Shown: positions 11,711-23,723 of the stretch, piece after piece | Layout of the letters: each line of letters opens with the position of its first letter | Position numbering within the stretch: the first letter of the stretch is position 1 | Origin: Eretmocerus hayati | Lineage: Eukaryota; Arthropoda; Insecta; Hymenoptera; Aphelinidae | Length of the DNA stretch: 64,000 nucleotides | Direction: 5' to 3' | Assembly (NCBI GenBank): GCA_029851415.1 | Contig: CM056742.1 | Span: 190,073,344-190,137,343 of the forward strand | Position numbers and translations under genes: made by a program | Notes under the pieces: model-generated | Told to the model about the DNA's origin: nothing | Databases searched by the model: none | Seen by the model: the letters and a program-made list of their open reading frames with translations, nothing else

Positions 11711-14700
11711 CACTCAGCTATTAAAAAAATGAACGCAAAACTGCTGAAACTTTGCATTTCCTGTCTTGGGAATAACCACGTGGGAGAGGGTTCCTTCCGG
11801 GCATCAAATTAGGAGATCATCAAATTCCGATGTCGTATGCACATCTTCAGTTTGGACTGAACTGCACTGCTTACGCAATTGAATGCTTGCGCTCACACCA
11901 TTTACAAACACTATCGCCCTGGTAGATCCCTGGCACAAGCCCACGATAGTGTGATGCTACCTGCAGACAAGCTTGTGATTCAGCACCGGATATAGGTCAA
12001 TGATGCATGTATGAATATTTCAATCCCTGTCCCGAGGTCATCATACTTGCTGAGAGCCTAGCAATGGATATGAAAATTTGAAACTATTAAACTCTAGATT
12101 TGATCAATGTAGCTACTTCCACAAACTTCACCATTTTAACTAAGAAATTCCAGCCCCAAATTTATTCATAACGGTGTGTCGATGTGATGAATATCTATCT
12201 CTACAGGATGAAAGGAGATCAATCTACACCCAGTCGATGAGTTGTATGGTTCTGATCCAACTCCGATTGTGAAAATTTTACTCGACACAAATCAAAGTAT
12301 TCAGAGTGAGAGCCTACTGACAGACTACCTAAAAGACTTCAAAAATTGATTCATGGTAGCCTGGACAAGTCTTATCTAGCTCTGTGTACCCAGGCTCTCA
12401 TGATATTGATAGTTGAGAAGTACACGAGTCCCACTATGTCACCCTAAAAGACCATATTTATATCGTACAGTATTGGAACATAAAGATCTAGTCTACCGAA
12501 ATTGTCAATTTTCATATCATCATATATTATAGCTTTTCGAGACAATACAAAATTTATCACACAAGAGATACGGGTTGTCGAAGTAGATTCTAATTCCAAG
12601 AAAGTATGATGGAACTGATGGAGCAGAGGCCTGCGTAATGCCAATTTACAATTTCTGCCGAATACAAAAGTACCCCTCAATCGGAACAGTTTGACATTGC
12701 TCTAATCAACATGACTCATCTTGCAGTCTTGCTTCAATCACTTTATTAATACCAGAGAATGAACGCATTCATACCAGATCTCGCTGTTGAGATCATGAGT
12801 TTCCCACTCAAAAGACATGGGTTCGACTAGTTCCAGTCTCACTGAATTCTCGGTCTAGCACCGACACCAAACTCGATCTAACCTCAATTACTTAGCCCGA
12901 AATCTGCTCTCAATATGAACCCAGATTGGATATATTAGTCCAACACCTAGACTAACTTCGTAATCGGGTGAAGGTTCAACTTCCCGTTGTCCCAGCGCAG
13001 ATCGAGATGCCACGAGATGAAACTCTGAGAGCGTCTTGCAGATAAACTCAGATTGATATGCGGTAATATAGATCTAATTTCTAGTACGCCGATACGTGAT
13101 GACGTATGGTCAAGTGAGAGGTAGAGAGAGAGAGCAAGGTCGAGGACGTGCATGGACGCGCGCCAGATGCAAAGGGCTTACCACATCCGCATTCAGCACT
13201 TGGCCACTTGGCATTGCGGGCTGCACGCATGCAAACGAGCTGCGTGCGGTTTGCCTTGACAAAGTGCCGGCCGGCTCTCGGACTGCACGGCTACTCGATA
13301 TAGACCATGTTTCCGACGAGTACCTCAGTCGGGTTGCATATGTTATGTGATTCGCAAGCCATTGCTCTTCGCGGCATGCGCAAGATCCTAGCACCGATTG
13401 GAGCTTGCGATAGCCTCGAAGGGCGTGAAAATCCCCAGACGCCTGTGAGGTATTACTTGCCGCTCCAAGCCCTTGTACCTTATCGGACGAGTTGCGGATC
13501 ACCGGTTCATGAGTCAATGAAAGTCTTTGGCGGCATCAAAGCGAAGCAGACTCACTATGAGCCCTTATCACAGCCGTTCCCTGAGGCGCCATCTACCCAG
13601 GCCGCAAAGATAAGGGCCCGAGAGCGAGGAAGCCTGGCTGAATCTCGAAGGCTGTGCCTCGAGGAGATCGAAAGTCGTTGGCGTGAACTTGATGATAGGT
13701 ACGTACATCTTCTCAAACTATACCTCTTTCAAGCGAGGTCGGCGTTATCGGGCAGGGTGGCTCGATGGGATTTACGGGTACCAACTGAGCTTCGAGAACC
13801 GATTCATTTCCTTTAATCTCATTAAGTTGCAAGCACCTTCCTTGCACTTGGCTCACAGAAAAGCACTGTGATTCGATTATTCCACCACTAAATGTGTTCA
13901 TAGGAATAATTGAGGGGCCGATGCACTTCGAAAGAATCTTATTCTATTTTCCCAAGTGCGGATTTGAAAATTTCTAATATTTCCAGATTTGTAAGAATTT
14001 ATCCGAAACATTTTAGCATGAGCACGTAGCAAAAGAACGAAATGAGATCCACCCAAAAGTTAGAGAACTCGAAACACAAATCGGCGATAGAGCATAATCA
14101 TGAGACTAATCAACGATATAGTGCTCGGAAAGTAACAGATCACTGCTCATATACGAGCCGCAGTCTACGCGCGACAGGCGTGCGTGAAAGGGCTGTCGGT
14201 GTCGCTAATGATGACATTCCATGAATGTGCCAGAGGTTTTTCCATGGCCACCGACACGGTTACTGTATGCTGTGAGCACTTTGCACTAGCACGACGCGTA
14301 CATGAGCGAGATGAGGGGAGCAAGAAGAAGGAGAGCGGAATGAAGATGATGAGAGCTGGGCATTACGAGACACTTTACAGTTATTGATGAATTGCTCAGC
14401 ACCGTCAATGCCAGACAGATTGCCCTGCTAATTGACAAGCTTTGCGTAGGGCTGAGCATTCATCATTTGCCCTGCTGATGCTCCTTCCACATGCTACAAA
14501 TGTCCGTTACACGTCGAACAATTTTCAACTCATTCGGGCCGTGTTGAAGGTAATCTACTGGGGCATACTCTTAAACCTATTGGTCATGATTTACCAGTAT
14601 CAATATAATGAATAAACGAACCAAAGACCAGTGGATTTGCAGTTTGCTGTGCCATCGACTTGCGCGACGTGCAATTTTGCCATGCAGTCTTTTATCTATG

Positions 14701-16507
14701 TCATGTACTTGACAAGTCGCAACCTTCTTGGACATATGTCATACTAGAATTAAGGTGCCCTGAAGGGGCCGACATGGAGGTCAGGAAAATGTTGGCAATT
14801 CCAGACGAAAAATGGAAGGATAGTCCAGACTACCCACGTATTTTTATATACAACAAAAATTCTTCAATCTGCCTGGACGCGGAAGAGCCAATTCCGAATA
14901 AAATGAATCTATCTGCAAGGTCAGGTTTTGATAAGAACGGTCCATCTCAAAGAGTTCTCTAACAGTTTTTCTGAATCACAACAGTGCGTAACCGCATCCT
15001 CGTTCAGTTGATGATTGCAACGATAGATTAGAGGTATAGATGCCGTATAGGACCTAGTTATACATCGGCTCATGAGGAGAAGCCTTTGTTAATGCTCATG
15101 TTCCAAAGGCATGACGTGGTTTGGATTCGCCACAAAACGATTGTGATTAGATTTTGAGCCATCTCATATGATAACTCTTCTTCTAAGCGTTCTCAGCAAG
15201 CGATTAGATTAACCTGTAGGGAGTATCGCACCCGCGGATCAACGTGGTTCACTTTTGCGCGGAATCTATGGACGATTCGTTTTCGAAGAAAAATGCCAAC
15301 AGGATTGCAAACGGTCTATGATCCGATTCGGCTAATCAGGTCATTGGAAGATGTTTTCGATGTAGTTCTTGGATGTCTCCAGCCTTTCTCTTGAAACCGT
15401 CGAAAAATGGACTTGGTATTCTTCGATTCTCAACAATACAATTGTCAACACTTCCCTTTCAATTTCGTAAGCACAATAAAACCAAGAACCAATGGCAAAT
15501 CCACGGAAAATGTCTCTCCAATCTCACTCCAGACTTATCGCTGCTCAGATCCGATTTTCCCTAGAGTCTGTGACTTTTGGCTTTTCTGATAGACCCAATG
15601 TGACAATCCGCGGTCGAACGAATCAATGACTGGTACTGGAGTTGTGAAAATGATGAGACAATGACTTCTCTGAACATTTGTCAATCATATGAACGCATCA
15701 ATGACTGGCAGATTGATGATAAGGAAGTAAGTTGCCTAAAGCGTTCATCAGCCGTACAAACGTATCAGTAACCAGTGCACTGGCTGTAAAAATAATGGAA
15801 AAATGGATTCCTTGACTGCTCGTCAGTCTGATAAACGTTATTAGACACCATCACTAGGAGTATATCTCGGAGTATATCCAGAACGACCAGTAAGGACTCT
15901 CGCGAAAAATATATAAACAAAAGAATCAGTATGCCACATCAGATCTCTCTGAATTAGATCGTCATGTGAACCCGAACTGAATAATATTGATTGACTCAGA
16001 AACCCAGAAAGTGTTTGATGACACTTCTGACGACCGATCAGACAACAGGGAATGCGCATACAACTCTCGTATCAGATGAGTAAAAATTAAACAAGATAAC
16101 CTTTGATTTGTACGTAGATGTTGGAGTCAGAATAGTCTTTGGAATCTCCGAACCAATCTTAAACATTTTTCAGAAAATTCCTCGGGAAATTCACGAAAGT
16201 TTCTAGTGGGACTTTTATAGTGGCCGTTCAATTTAAAATTTCCAAAAACAGTCTATGGAATCATTCTGAAATCTATGTGGGAATTCAAGTAAGTTTCCAT
16301 AGATTGACTTCCAGGTAAATATACTGTGACGAGAATTCATTCACGAAATCAATGAGAGATGAAAATTGCGATCAACTCTGGAATAGGAACTCACCTTGTC
16401 CAAGAACGCCATCAAAGGGAAATACGCTGCTAAAAGTAATCAGCAGAATGCTTTCTCACGGCGTTATATGATAATAATCATAACAAATAAAAAAGTATCC
16501 TAAATTT
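11711..16507. other. Mostly unassigned intergenic DNA
   Basis: No recognised gene. A CpG-rich patch at about 13,090-13,820 carries the possible exon listed separately. A 100-codon frame at 14,660-14,962 (+) opens with TTG and matches nothing I know. The remainder is AT-rich with scattered short similarities. Confidence 0.4.
13307..13692 (+). CDS. Possible exon of an unrecognised gene
   Basis: A 169-codon frame (13,307-13,816) is the longest + strand frame in this part of the window and lies in CpG-rich DNA. Its second half is rich in Arg, Glu and Leu (residues about 100-128) and could form a helix. A consensus-like splice donor (ATAG|GTACGT) occurs at 13,693, which would end an exon there. 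No domain is recognised, no partner exon was found, and an overlapping minus frame of 135 codons covers 13,110-13,517. It may equally be chance in GC-rich DNA. Confidence 0.15.
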
Positions 16508-16985
16508 TGAGTTTTTCTTTTGAGGAAGCATTTCAGAGATTTGGGCCATTGAGAAGCAGGTTTTTTCAACAAAATATATCGTTTGGTTGAGAGAAAATTT
16601 CGATACAGTCGGTTTGAAGATGATTAAACTGGAGTTCTTGGTGAAAATTTTCTTTTCCCGAAAAAATCTTCATTTGAATAATATTTTACGGATTTTAAGA
16701 AAATTTGGTATTAACTAATCGATTCAGAATAGCGCATAAGTAAGTCTTTAGGTCATTAAAATTGAAACAAATGAGTCGTAACGGAAGATACGAGGAAAAT
16801 TTTAATATTAATAAAAATGTTCAACTATTTTTCGAGTTATTCTTTTGAGGAAGCTTTTTAGAGAGATTCAGACCATCTAGGCTGAGGTTTTTCGAATAAT
16901 ATCTATCGTTTGGCTGAGACAGAATTTCGATGCAATGAGTTTGAAAATGATTGAAATTGAGTTTTCGGTGAACACTTTTTTTTGG
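16508..16985. repeat. Diverged direct repeat, two copies about 325 bp apart
   Basis: Blocks at about 16,508-16,660 and 16,833-16,985 share an ordered set of phrases: ttcttttgaggaagc, then atatcgtttggttgagag (second copy atctatcgtttggctgagac), then aatttcgatgcaatgagttt-type sequence and a ggtgaa-containing end. They are the same sequence duplicated and diverged. No coding signal. Confidence 0.55.
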
Positions 16986-17262
16986 AAATTTAAAATCCAT
17001 ACAAATTGAATGGAGTTTCGGTGTCTAGCCGAAAGAAACATAGTTTAGGTGACTCAATTCCGCATGAGACTGTGTTAGAAAAAGATATTTATGTATCAAG
17101 AGTCGGGATTTGAGCTTTCTGCTTTAAAAACATCACGGATCAAATTTGACTGGGAGCTGAAAGCTGCGAAATCACTGGGCTCTCAGAAATTGGATTCTGT
17201 ACAAATTGTAGGAAGCCAGAAGTTGATAAGGTCAACAGTAGAAGAGCGTCCGGTAAAAAACA

Positions 17263-17284
17263 ACACACACACACACACGCGCGC
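17263..17284. repeat. (CA)n/(CG)n microsatellite
   Basis: A run of alternating CA units passes into CGCG. It is a short, ordinary microsatellite. Confidence 0.8.
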
Positions 17285-17969
17285 GGACAAAGGGGCGCAA
17301 AAATAAGCCTCTAACAGATGTGGAAGGCTATGAGGTGGAGAAATATTAACTATACAATCGATAGATTCTGGCGAGAGGAAGAGAATGGTCTAAGCTTTTT
17401 TTGATAAACGGAATTTTGTTTGAAGGAAATATTGGATTTAGTGCAAAATTTCATCAAATTCTTGTTGGGGTGAAAACAAAGCTTTCTTTTTAGAGAAAGC
17501 AAAAAACATCGGAGGAGACATAAGGATAATTAGTTTTGTTTGGAACTGTCCCAAAGCAGTTTTTCCCGTTGTTTCCCAAGTATTGAGTTTTATTCGAAAC
17601 TTTCCGAAAAGTGTGCCTTGAGATCCCATGAAGGACTTTTTCACTCTTCCAAAAGCACCCTAAGATTTCGGTCTATGATTACACATTGATCACGTGGATT
17701 TCCAATTTTCGTTTGAATTTCAGTTGAGAATCTCTGCGAGAAATACTCGATAGACTCCTCGTGGAATTTTATTGGGATCCGCGCAATATCGTGATGTATT
17801 TTCACGTGGTTTCGTATCAACTATGCTTGTTAGTTTCATCAAGATTTTTCACACGCCCAAGATCTTACCTGGCTTGGTCTGTTGAGGTTTGGCATTGGAA
17901 TTGCTGCTCAGAACCACCACTACCAACAGTAACAGAATCCACAATCTTGGGAACTCCAAAATCGTCAAA

Positions 17970-18660
17970 TCGGCCAGAGCACCAAAGCTGCGTCGACGGC
18001 CCGAACTGTCTCCGGACATGGCACGCTGAGTTCACTCTTCACCCCGTTCCTGATGGCGACGCACTAGGCACCACAAAACACCCTGGATCGGGCCCAAAAT
18101 GATGAAACAAACTATCGATCGCAGTGGTATTTGCACTCGCGAAAAGCACATGTGCCGGTGCCGCGTGCGCTCGCTCGAGCGAAAAATCGCGAGTGACGCT
18201 CGAGTAAGTAAGTAAGTAAGTGAGTAAGTGCGAGAGCCGCGTTGCTGAATGAGCCGGGCCCAGCTCGACTCGTCTGTCGGTTCGACGCATAGCGCGTTGG
18301 CTTGCCCCCCTCCCGTAAGGCCCCTCCCTGTGATGATCGGGCCCTGCACCTTCGAGGCGTTTACGCTCCTCTCGCTCGCACTTCGACTTGACGAGCCCAC
18401 ATCACTGCCGTGCGCAGGCAGGTTCATGGCCACGTGCGTGCACATAATGCCCAGTAAGTAATACTGCCTCCCACTGACTATCTTACCTGTGCAGGCTCGA
18501 CGACTTCCTCCTTCGACTTGTACACGGCATTTGTATATACTCGCATTATCGCCCACGGGCGCGACAAGCCTTGCACCGCAGCACGCCGTGAGAAACGTAC
18601 ATACGCGATGAGCTCGAGCTCTCGGAAAGCCTTGGCCCTTTACCACGTCGCTCACGACTA
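17970..18660. other. CpG-rich island with a long minus-strand open frame
   Basis: The segment is strongly CpG-rich compared with its AT-rich surroundings and contains an AAGT microsatellite (about 18,204-18,230). A 229-codon minus frame (18,032-18,721) is the longest single-frame ORF in the gene-poor left third, and frames of 83 and 70 codons overlap it on both strands. The translation has no recognisable domain. I think a promoter or first-exon CpG island is more likely than a coding gene. Confidence 0.35.
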
Positions 18661-18721
18661 GTTTGCGAAGCTGCATCCTCATAACTATCGCCGATCCATT
18701 CCGAGTAGTAAAAACAACCAT

Positions 18722-21700
18722 TCTGTCGTTTAATCGAGTCGGACTCGTTGGTCAGACCGTGAGAGTGGAGATAAACTGCGAATTTCAGTTTCTCCCTGAG
18801 AGCGCAGATGAAGCTCGGATTCATTCGGAAAGTCATCGAATAACGGCATATTCTCAGTTGCGTCTTAGGACCAAATGATGAGGGAAATATCTTGGGTACA
18901 TATCCTCAAAGGATCTTCTGATTCATGGAATCGACTTTGTACAATAGCTTTAACTGTAGCGAGTTCTCCTCCATTTTTAACACAATGATTGATAAAGAGC
19001 TGAGGGACTACATTGAAATCCGTCGATATTCTCGAAATGTTTTTGGAAATTTGGAAGCATAATCCAAAGTCCCATTCTTCAATCCTCTTTGCAGATATAA
19101 CCCCGTAACTCATGCTTGATCGTTCCACGAGAAAAAGACCTCACGGAAAATCCATGGACGTTCCTCGATAAAAACCAATGAGCCAAGCAACGAGCACCTT
19201 TCTCAACCCCCTACAATATGAATGCATAATAATCTGTCATCGTTTCTCGTTATTCTTTTATTTCAACATAGATGCATTCAGTTCGATATTTTTTTGAAAA
19301 TTTGTAGTTTTCCCTTAAAAAATAGGGTATTTCTTGAATTGGGGACACAGCTATTGGGCCCATTCTAATCAATGATCTAATGAAAGGAATCAATGCTAGA
19401 AAATGTCGAGTTTGGCATGCTCGGTTAGCTGGAAAGAATTAAAATAAGACTACATATTTCCATGATGAAATCATGCCGTGACTGCGACTACGAGGAATTT
19501 AATGTGATAATCTCTGGAGAGACTGCTGAGCAGCTCGTAAAATGTATGAAGTAGGTGAGCCGTGAAATCGCTATTGCAGTTATCACTTGTAGTGTTAAAA
19601 GCGTTACTTTGGCCAAGAAATATTGCGCCACCGCCAAGTCTTTTTCTCTCATCGATCAGCGGAAAAAGTTTTGCTCGTTCCCAAGGGACTTGGATTGCTT
19701 TGGAGTGAGGGAAACCTCAACTTCCTAGTCTAAAAGCAGGAAAAAGCGAAAAGAAGTAGGAACCAGTGGAGAGAGTGTATGAATCTTATTGGTCACTTGC
19801 TTGCAATGACCACTAAAGATCAAATCTTCGAACCCGGAACATTTGAAGCATTACACTATATTTCGATTACTTTGTATGGTTATCATGCCTTCACAAGTTT
19901 GATATGAAGCGAATGTTGAAGCCAGAGATAACTTATGTGACTGTAACATCGAAAATTCCAGGAAACGAAAGGAATCCATCTGAGTGTATCTCCCGTAGTA
20001 TCTATAGCTGGTTTCTTACACCATAACGTGGAGTTAGCATGCTTAGATTTTCAGATCGATCGCGCAAACTGCGAGTAGACGTGTTCTGAACGTAGATATT
20101 CCTTGTATCTTGCAAAAAGATCACGAGAAACTCCCAGCAAAGTCTCTCTATTCGTGAAATTTCGTGAAATCTGTCATGCTACATCCCTATTTTGTCATCT
20201 GTCACGTGCTGCGCGAACGAGCCGGTAGGTATACTTGCATAAGACTTCCAGACGTTTGCCGAGTAGTCCCTGCATAGGCAGGCTGGGCACGTCTCGCGGA
20301 TTCGGAGCCTTACAAATTTATACATTTTTGGAGCGGAAAGGAGACGATATGGGACGAGCATATCCTATGTTTCTTTCTTGAAACATTTTCCGCAAATCTT
20401 TGATTACTTTGGATATTCACAGTCACATTTTAGAATCGTTTCAAAGATAACAAAACAGCTTCCACATGAGAATATGGGACGACGATCCGAGGGAAAGGAA
20501 GTTGGATAGTGGAATTCCAGGGTTGAGTAATAATTTTACTCCCAGAAGGTATTTCCTTATGTTAATTTCTGGATGCTCTCAATTACGAGTATTTTTTATG
20601 ATAAATCTCTAAACTGTATTCGTAATTCCAACTATTCCACGGATTCCATCAATTTTTCGTGGCAAGTGTTTCGATTGCTGAGAAGCTGAGAGCTGGCACG
20701 GTAAAATAATCTGAAGAATGTGTAAGATCTCGGCGTTTGAACTCGTAAACGCAGATACTTTTCGACAATGTTCTTGATATACTGATTCTTTTGCTTCCTC
20801 AAAAAGAGAATATTCAAGATAAAAAATTTTTCTTCAATTTTTCCACTCAAATCCATTTTCTATTATGGAAATCTTCACCTATAGGGATTCAGCCTTAATC
20901 ATTTTGTTCCCCCTGCCAAGATCTTTCAATTGTTCGTCACCCCTTCCCCTCCACGAACATCCCCTCCACTCAGAACATTTATCTTTGTCGGTTGTTGTCT
21001 GTGTCTGTGTATGTATATTGTTTACCCAATCTCCTCAACCCTTTGATCGATCTTCCTAAAAACTTTATAAGTGACATATAGATGACCACCCTAAGATGTG
21101 TTGGACGGATTTACATCCAATTATATTCAACAGTTTTTGACTTATGCGTCTGGGACAATGTTATTCCATTCACAAATATTTTTGTCCACAATTTTCGTAT
21201 CAAACTTTCTGTCACTCTCTGTCGCTTGTTCAATGTGTATTTTTCATTTTCATTCATTATCATCATTTGAATCATAAGTTTTGCACCATGTAAAAGAAAA
21301 CCACATTAGATTCCTTCTTCATATATTTTTACGAAATTCTGTATCAACCATCGATCTATCATGCCAATATCAACATCCTATTACCTTACTCTAAATTTTT
21401 TTAGGAAGTCATTTTGTAAGATATTTTTCAAAAATTCAATCAAATTTTGACATTTTTTCTCAAGAACGTATATGAGACTGTCCACAGAACTTTTGATATT
21501 TGGGCTGCTGGAGGGCGAAAATTTTTTTCTTGTGGCACGCATCTGGAACCAATTTTGCTGGTTACTAGGACCTCCAAAATAGGTCAAAATTTAGAGTGTT
21601 GGCGCTCTCCCATAATCAGCACATCGAAGGCCCTCGAAACTCCGTGACAAAGCATATAATTCCCCCTCGAACTTGGAGGATATTCATCAAATGCTATTGA

Positions 21701-21848
21701 GTAGAGACCCTCTAGCTAGCGAGGATCAAAAAATAGAACGATGTCAGGGTTGGCGTCCTAAAATCGATAAGTATCGAATTACTACAACCTTAAACCGCGT
21801 CACTCAACGTTGATAAGCTGATAAAAATAGGAAGAATCGCATTGTAAA
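18722..21848. other. Unassigned AT-rich DNA
   Basis: No gene, RNA gene or clear repeat was recognised here. The short open frames are at the length expected by chance. Confidence 0.45.
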
Positions 21849-22755
21849 TCACGATCTCCGAGCTCTTACGATCCGTGACACTGCTTCAGACCCATTGACT
21901 TGATGATCTGCTCCAGCTTCTCTGATCCCTTTTAAGACTTGATACCCTTCTGCTAATATCAATAGCTCTAAACAAGCCCATCTGATGCCAGGAAGATTAT
22001 AATCACCACATACTATAACTTCAGGTGAACCTGATCTATTCACACATTCATTCATTGTATCACTAAACTTATCAACAGCTGCGCAGAAACAGAATCTCTA
22101 AAGTATACCATTACTCCTCCTCCTCTTGATTTACCAATACCATCATGATCTCTGTCCACTCGATAGAATTTGTAACCTGGAATGATGAGCTCCGCATCCA
22201 ACACTTCTTCATCTAGCCAAGTCTCAACTAAGCAAATCACATCATAATCTACACAAGAACCTGCAATATCATTCTTGAAAAGCTGAATCCTGTTTTTAAT
22301 ACTTCCAACATTCTGATAGTACACCGAGAGAACTTCCTCTCTCACTGCCTGCCTCTGAAGTTTTTTAGCCTCAAGTTGAAAGAAGGACCACTTGCACCTG
22401 CTTGAGCCTCTCAGCAAGGGGTTACCATTTCTAAACTGATTTTGATTGTTTTTCTGAGTTTGTGGTATGCTAGACAAAGGAGTCGTATGACTGTCTTTGG
22501 CCAAATTTAAACTTCCAGAATCTTGGTCTTCCTTCGAGCCATTATCCACCAGTTCTACTATTGTTGGCATATTCTTTATATACCTTATAGTAATATTTTT
22601 CTCACCTTTGGCTTTTCTGCTCTCAAGCTCAGCTTTGCGTTTGAGTAAGAGTGGCCTCTGACCCCATGTTCTGTCATTGGCACATTTTACACCCTCGGGG
22701 CAAAAATTATTTTGATTTACTAAGACCCATCTTGCAGTGTGTTGGGTTACACAGA
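21849..22755 (-). pseudogene. LINE retrotransposon remnant (endonuclease region)
   Basis: On the minus strand an open frame enters at about 22,755, passes the ATG at 22,570 and runs to 22,052. Its C-terminal part is an APE-type endonuclease as found in insect LINEs: YQNVGSIKNR, then VETWLDEEV and GGGVMVYFRDS. The frame then stops. The next endonuclease motif (CGDYNLPGIRW) appears in another frame at about 21,960-22,000. The spacing between these motifs is shorter than usual, so there is both a frameshift and an internal loss. The upstream part, with a Lys/Arg-rich stretch, may be the end of ORF1 or a linker. Reverse transcriptase is missing, so the copy is dead. Its upstream end abuts the palindromic MITE at 22,757. 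The clade (Jockey/CR1-like) is not settled. Confidence 0.75.
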
Positions 22756-22756
22756 G

Positions 22757-23213
22757 CTACAAGCGTTTCAGAGTTGAAAAAACACGAATTTTGCGATTTT
22801 GAACGTTAAATAAAGGTAACAACGAAGCGAGAAATCAATGTTCTCAGAGTAGGGACCTGTTCACTAGGGTGTCCTCTAAAAGTTCCAATAGCAAATGTCC
22901 ATGGTCCCGACTTAGAGCCTTCCGTTTTACGGAAGTTTTTAATGCACTGTTTTGAATGGATCTGAGATTGACTACATACATCGACCCACGATGGTTATAG
23001 CTATACTGGTGCCTGTAGAAACAGTGCTTTGAAAACTTCCGGAAAACGGAAGGTTCTGAGCCGGGACCATGGACTTTTGCTATTGGAACCTGTATAGGAC
23101 ACCCTAGTGAACAGATCGTGAAACTAAGAACATTGATTTCTTGCTTTGTTGTTACCTTTATTTAACATTCAAAATCGCAAAATTCGTGTTTTTTCAACTT
23201 CGAAACGCTTGTA
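22757..23213. mobile_element. Palindromic MITE of about 460 bp
   Basis: The arms pair from acaagcgtttcagagttg at the left to its complement (cttcgaaacgcttgt) at the right. Inner matches include the TTTATTTAAC/GTTAAATAAA blocks and paired ccatggtcccg/cgggaccatgg. Pairing is imperfect around a spacer of about 80 bp. A diverged fragment of the same sequence occurs at about 25,975-26,035. No coding capacity. Confidence 0.75.
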
Positions 23214-23723
23214 TTTCGGAAATGATGGCTTTTAGAGAAAAATGACAAGAGTAATTTTTTGTTTAGAATGTTTCAAATCACCTCATTGAATTGGTTTCAA
23301 TTCAAAATGAACAATTTTATCAAATTGTTTGAACAATTTCGGTTTAAACAATTTTGCATCGGAATTCGGCTTGGGACCAAACGTCTCTATGATCAGGAGG
23401 GTCTTCCGGAGAGGATCCCAAAAAAAATTCCATCAGCTTATTTTTGCAAGCGATGTCGGTAGTTTCGCCTAGTCTAAAGTTATCATTCTCCAAGGTCAAC
23501 ATCATTTGCGGTTATCTTATCTTATCAAAAGACTGTAGATAGGAGTAATCAGACATGATAGCTCTTTATCCAAAATAATTCTGAATATGTGAGGTTCCGC
23601 AGATGCTAGTACTTGTACGATCGTGGACCAAAGTCAAAGATTTGATATAGAGGTATGTGAGCTTAATCTTGTACTTGTTCATATTTTTAGAGAATAAAGT
23701 TTTTCTAACTTTATACCCACCTT

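Noticed and set aside
12785..12850. tRNA-like phrase with gggttcgac and a small stem
   Set aside because: The B-box match breaks after GGTTCGACT, the acceptor stem cannot be formed, and the anticodon stem is only four pairs.
14660..14962. A 100-codon + frame
   Set aside because: It begins with TTG, has no recognisable motif or partner exon, and is within chance length.
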